From Candidatus Zixiibacteriota bacterium (GTDB taxonomy: Bacteria; Zixibacteria; MSB-5A5; GN15; FEB-12): DNA of 7,097 nt. The notes under the pieces were generated by a model. The model searched no databases. It worked only from the letters and a program-made list of their open reading frames with translations, and was not told the origin of the DNA. Of this stretch, positions 6,065 to 7,097 are shown in pieces (position 1 is the stretch's first letter; each line of letters opens with the position of its first letter). Made by a program: the position numbers and the translations under genes. The stretch is from NCBI GenBank assembly GCA_022570975.1, contig JACZYS010000134.1:1-7097 (forward strand). Reading direction: 5' to 3'.

Positions 6065-6472
6065 TTATAATATCACGGCGGAATCTATGGAAGTGACCAC
6101 GCCTTCTCTTAAATTGTTCTTGTCAAAGACGGTTACGATTGTTCTGTTTTTTATTGAAACCACATAGGCGGCGTCATCTGCTAAAATGAGAGTTTCTCTG
6201 GAATTCTTGTTTTGGGCTTTGTCCATGGCGTCGGCAATCTGGTTAAGACGTGCCGGGTTAATCTCAATTCCTCTTGAAAACATTCTCTCATGAGCGTGTT
6301 TTGAAATTGAAATTTTTCTTTCTGAAGCCAACTCCTGTGAAAACATCTCTTTAAAAGAAGTTTTGCCTGTTTGGTTTGTTGCTCCACCGTTATTTTTGTT
6401 CCTGCTTGCAATTTCAATCAGATTTGCCGGACGTTGAAAGTTACCGACTTTTATGCCTTGTGATACACTCAT
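6065..6472 (-). CDS. TIGR02530-type flagellar operon protein
   Basis: A 135-residue protein matching, from memory, the conserved 'flagellar operon protein' family TIGR02530, found between flgD and flgE in many fla operons. The N-terminal 50 residues are polar and probably flexible. The conserved part starts at ISISKHAHERMFSRGIEI (54-71), followed by a helix (NPARLNQIADAMDKAQNK), then SRETLILADDAAYVVSIKNR (91-110) and TIVTVFDKNNLREGVVTSID (111-130). There is no signal peptide or membrane segment, so it is probably cytoplasmic or exported through the flagellar system. Its position beside the hook scaffold and hook subunit suggests a role in hook assembly, but I know of no established function. 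The ATG has AAGGA 7 nt upstream and lies 15 nt after the flgD stop. Confidence 0.88.
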   Translation of the reverse strand: MSVSQGIKVGNFQRPANLIEIASRNKNNGGATNQTGKTSFKEMFSQELASERKISISKHAHERMFSRGIEINPARLNQIADAMDKAQNKNSRETLILADDAAYVVSIKNRTIVTVFDKNNLREGVVTSIDSAVIL

Positions 6473-6487
6473 TATAATATCCTTAAC

Positions 6488-7097
6488 TTAATCCTCTGTT
6501 AATGAACCCGGTTCGCCAATGGCGGTGATTCCACCCATTGGGATTTCTGTGCCGTTGATGACTAAGTATCCGGCACCGTCACGATAATTTATTGACTGAA
6601 CCAACCCTACCAGCGAAAGCGATGGAGTGAATTCATTTCCCTCATAATCAGAAGCGGAAGCTTCAATTGAATAGTATCCTTCGGGAACGGTGTTACCTAA
6701 ATTGTCTTTTCCGTCCCATTTAAAGGTTGTACTGCCGGCATCGATATTTTCAAAAGTTAATCTCCTGACCACATCTCCGTTTTCATCTTTAATGGTAATG
6801 TTAACCGAAGCTGCAGACTCTTCCAGCGAGTAAGTAATATTCGGATGGTTTTCACTATCAGCAAAAACCGCCTTAAAATTGGCCTTGATTTCTTTTCCAA
6901 TTAAACCGGCAGCCATGGTGTTGTTAATTGACTGCATCTGGAGGAAACCCCACTCATTTGAGAGTTTAATCCCGTCGGCAATGTTCTTCATCTGCTCAAG
7001 TGAGGAAAACTGGGCAAGCTGAGCTACAAAATCTTCGTCACTCATCGGACTGAGCGGATCCTGATACTGGAGCTTGGTAATCATCAGCTGTAAGAAA
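6488..7097 (-). CDS. flgD: FlgD, hook assembly scaffold protein (partial, N-terminus beyond the window)
   Basis: FlgD caps the growing hook and permits FlgE polymerisation, then is discarded. The frame stays open to the right edge. The codons before the first internal ATG read FLQL, continuing into MITKLQYQDPLSPMSDEDFV and AQLAQFSSLEQM; this matches the FlgD signature FL-x-L-L-V-x-Q-L-x-x-Q-D-P. So the ATG at 7084 is an internal Met and the true start lies outside. The C-terminal half holds the usual FlgD Ig-like/Tudor region: NITIKDENGDVVRRLTFENI, FKWDGKDNLGNTVPEGYYSI, and a closing VQSINYRDGAGYLVINGTEI segment. About 202 codons are visible, roughly the conserved body; the variable N-terminus is missing. 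It is followed after 15 nt by the TIGR02530 gene. Confidence 0.96.
   Translation of the reverse strand, partial: FLQLMITKLQYQDPLSPMSDEDFVAQLAQFSSLEQMKNIADGIKLSNEWGFLQMQSINNTMAAGLIGKEIKANFKAVFADSENHPNITYSLEESAASVNITIKDENGDVVRRLTFENIDAGSTTFKWDGKDNLGNTVPEGYYSIEASASDYEGNEFTPSLSLVGLVQSINYRDGAGYLVINGTEIPMGGITAIGEPGSLTED

Noticed and set aside
1..7097. An undescribed non-flagellar system hidden in the window
   Set aside because: Every substantial gene is a recognisable flagellar component; novelty is limited to extensions, spacers and a small ORF.

Overview
The whole window is one continuous block of flagellar genes, all read on the minus strand. In order of transcription (right to left) they are flgD (start beyond the right edge), a TIGR02530-type flagellar operon gene, a possible 31-codon small ORF, flgE, flbD, fliL, fliM, fliN, fliO, fliP and fliQ (cut by the left edge after about 20 codons). 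No RNA gene, insertion sequence, prophage or CRISPR array is visible, and no promoter or intrinsic terminator could be recognised. The promoter presumably lies upstream of flgD, outside the window, and transcription seems to run on past fliQ.

The products fall into two groups. FlgD, FlgE and probably the TIGR02530 and FlbD proteins concern the hook: FlgD is the assembly scaffold and FlgE the hook subunit. FliL, FliM, FliN, FliO, FliP and FliQ belong to the basal body. FliL is a stator-associated membrane protein, FliM and FliN form the C-ring switch that receives CheY-P, and FliO, FliP and FliQ assemble or form the export gate. Most junctions are tight: 15, 4, 2, 11 and 8 nt gaps, and overlaps of 8 and 14 nt. 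Ribosome-binding sites often sit on the end of the preceding gene. Two junctions are looser: 101 nt before flgE, which holds the small ORF, and 78 nt before fliP, which holds two inverted repeats.

The order flgD-TIGR02530-flgE-flbD-fliL-fliM-fliN-fliO-fliP-fliQ resembles the fla operons of Firmicutes, spirochaetes, Thermotogae and several less-studied phyla rather than enterobacteria. The DNA is moderately AT-rich by eye. Two genes start with TTG. FliN is a plain FliN, not a FliY with CheC domains. This suggests a motile bacterium outside the Proteobacteria, but the phylum cannot be fixed from the window. motA and motB, often found between flbD and fliL in this arrangement, are absent there.

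The most unusual content is an extended FliN N-terminus, with nine tandem Asn-Pro-Glu-type triplets followed by a long acidic stretch. Next are a large hook protein carrying an insertion with a flagellin 'IN'-like motif, the small ORF that ends in an ATGA overlap with flgE, and the paired inverted repeats before fliP. The window is otherwise a conventional flagellar operon, and I found no evidence of a new system.
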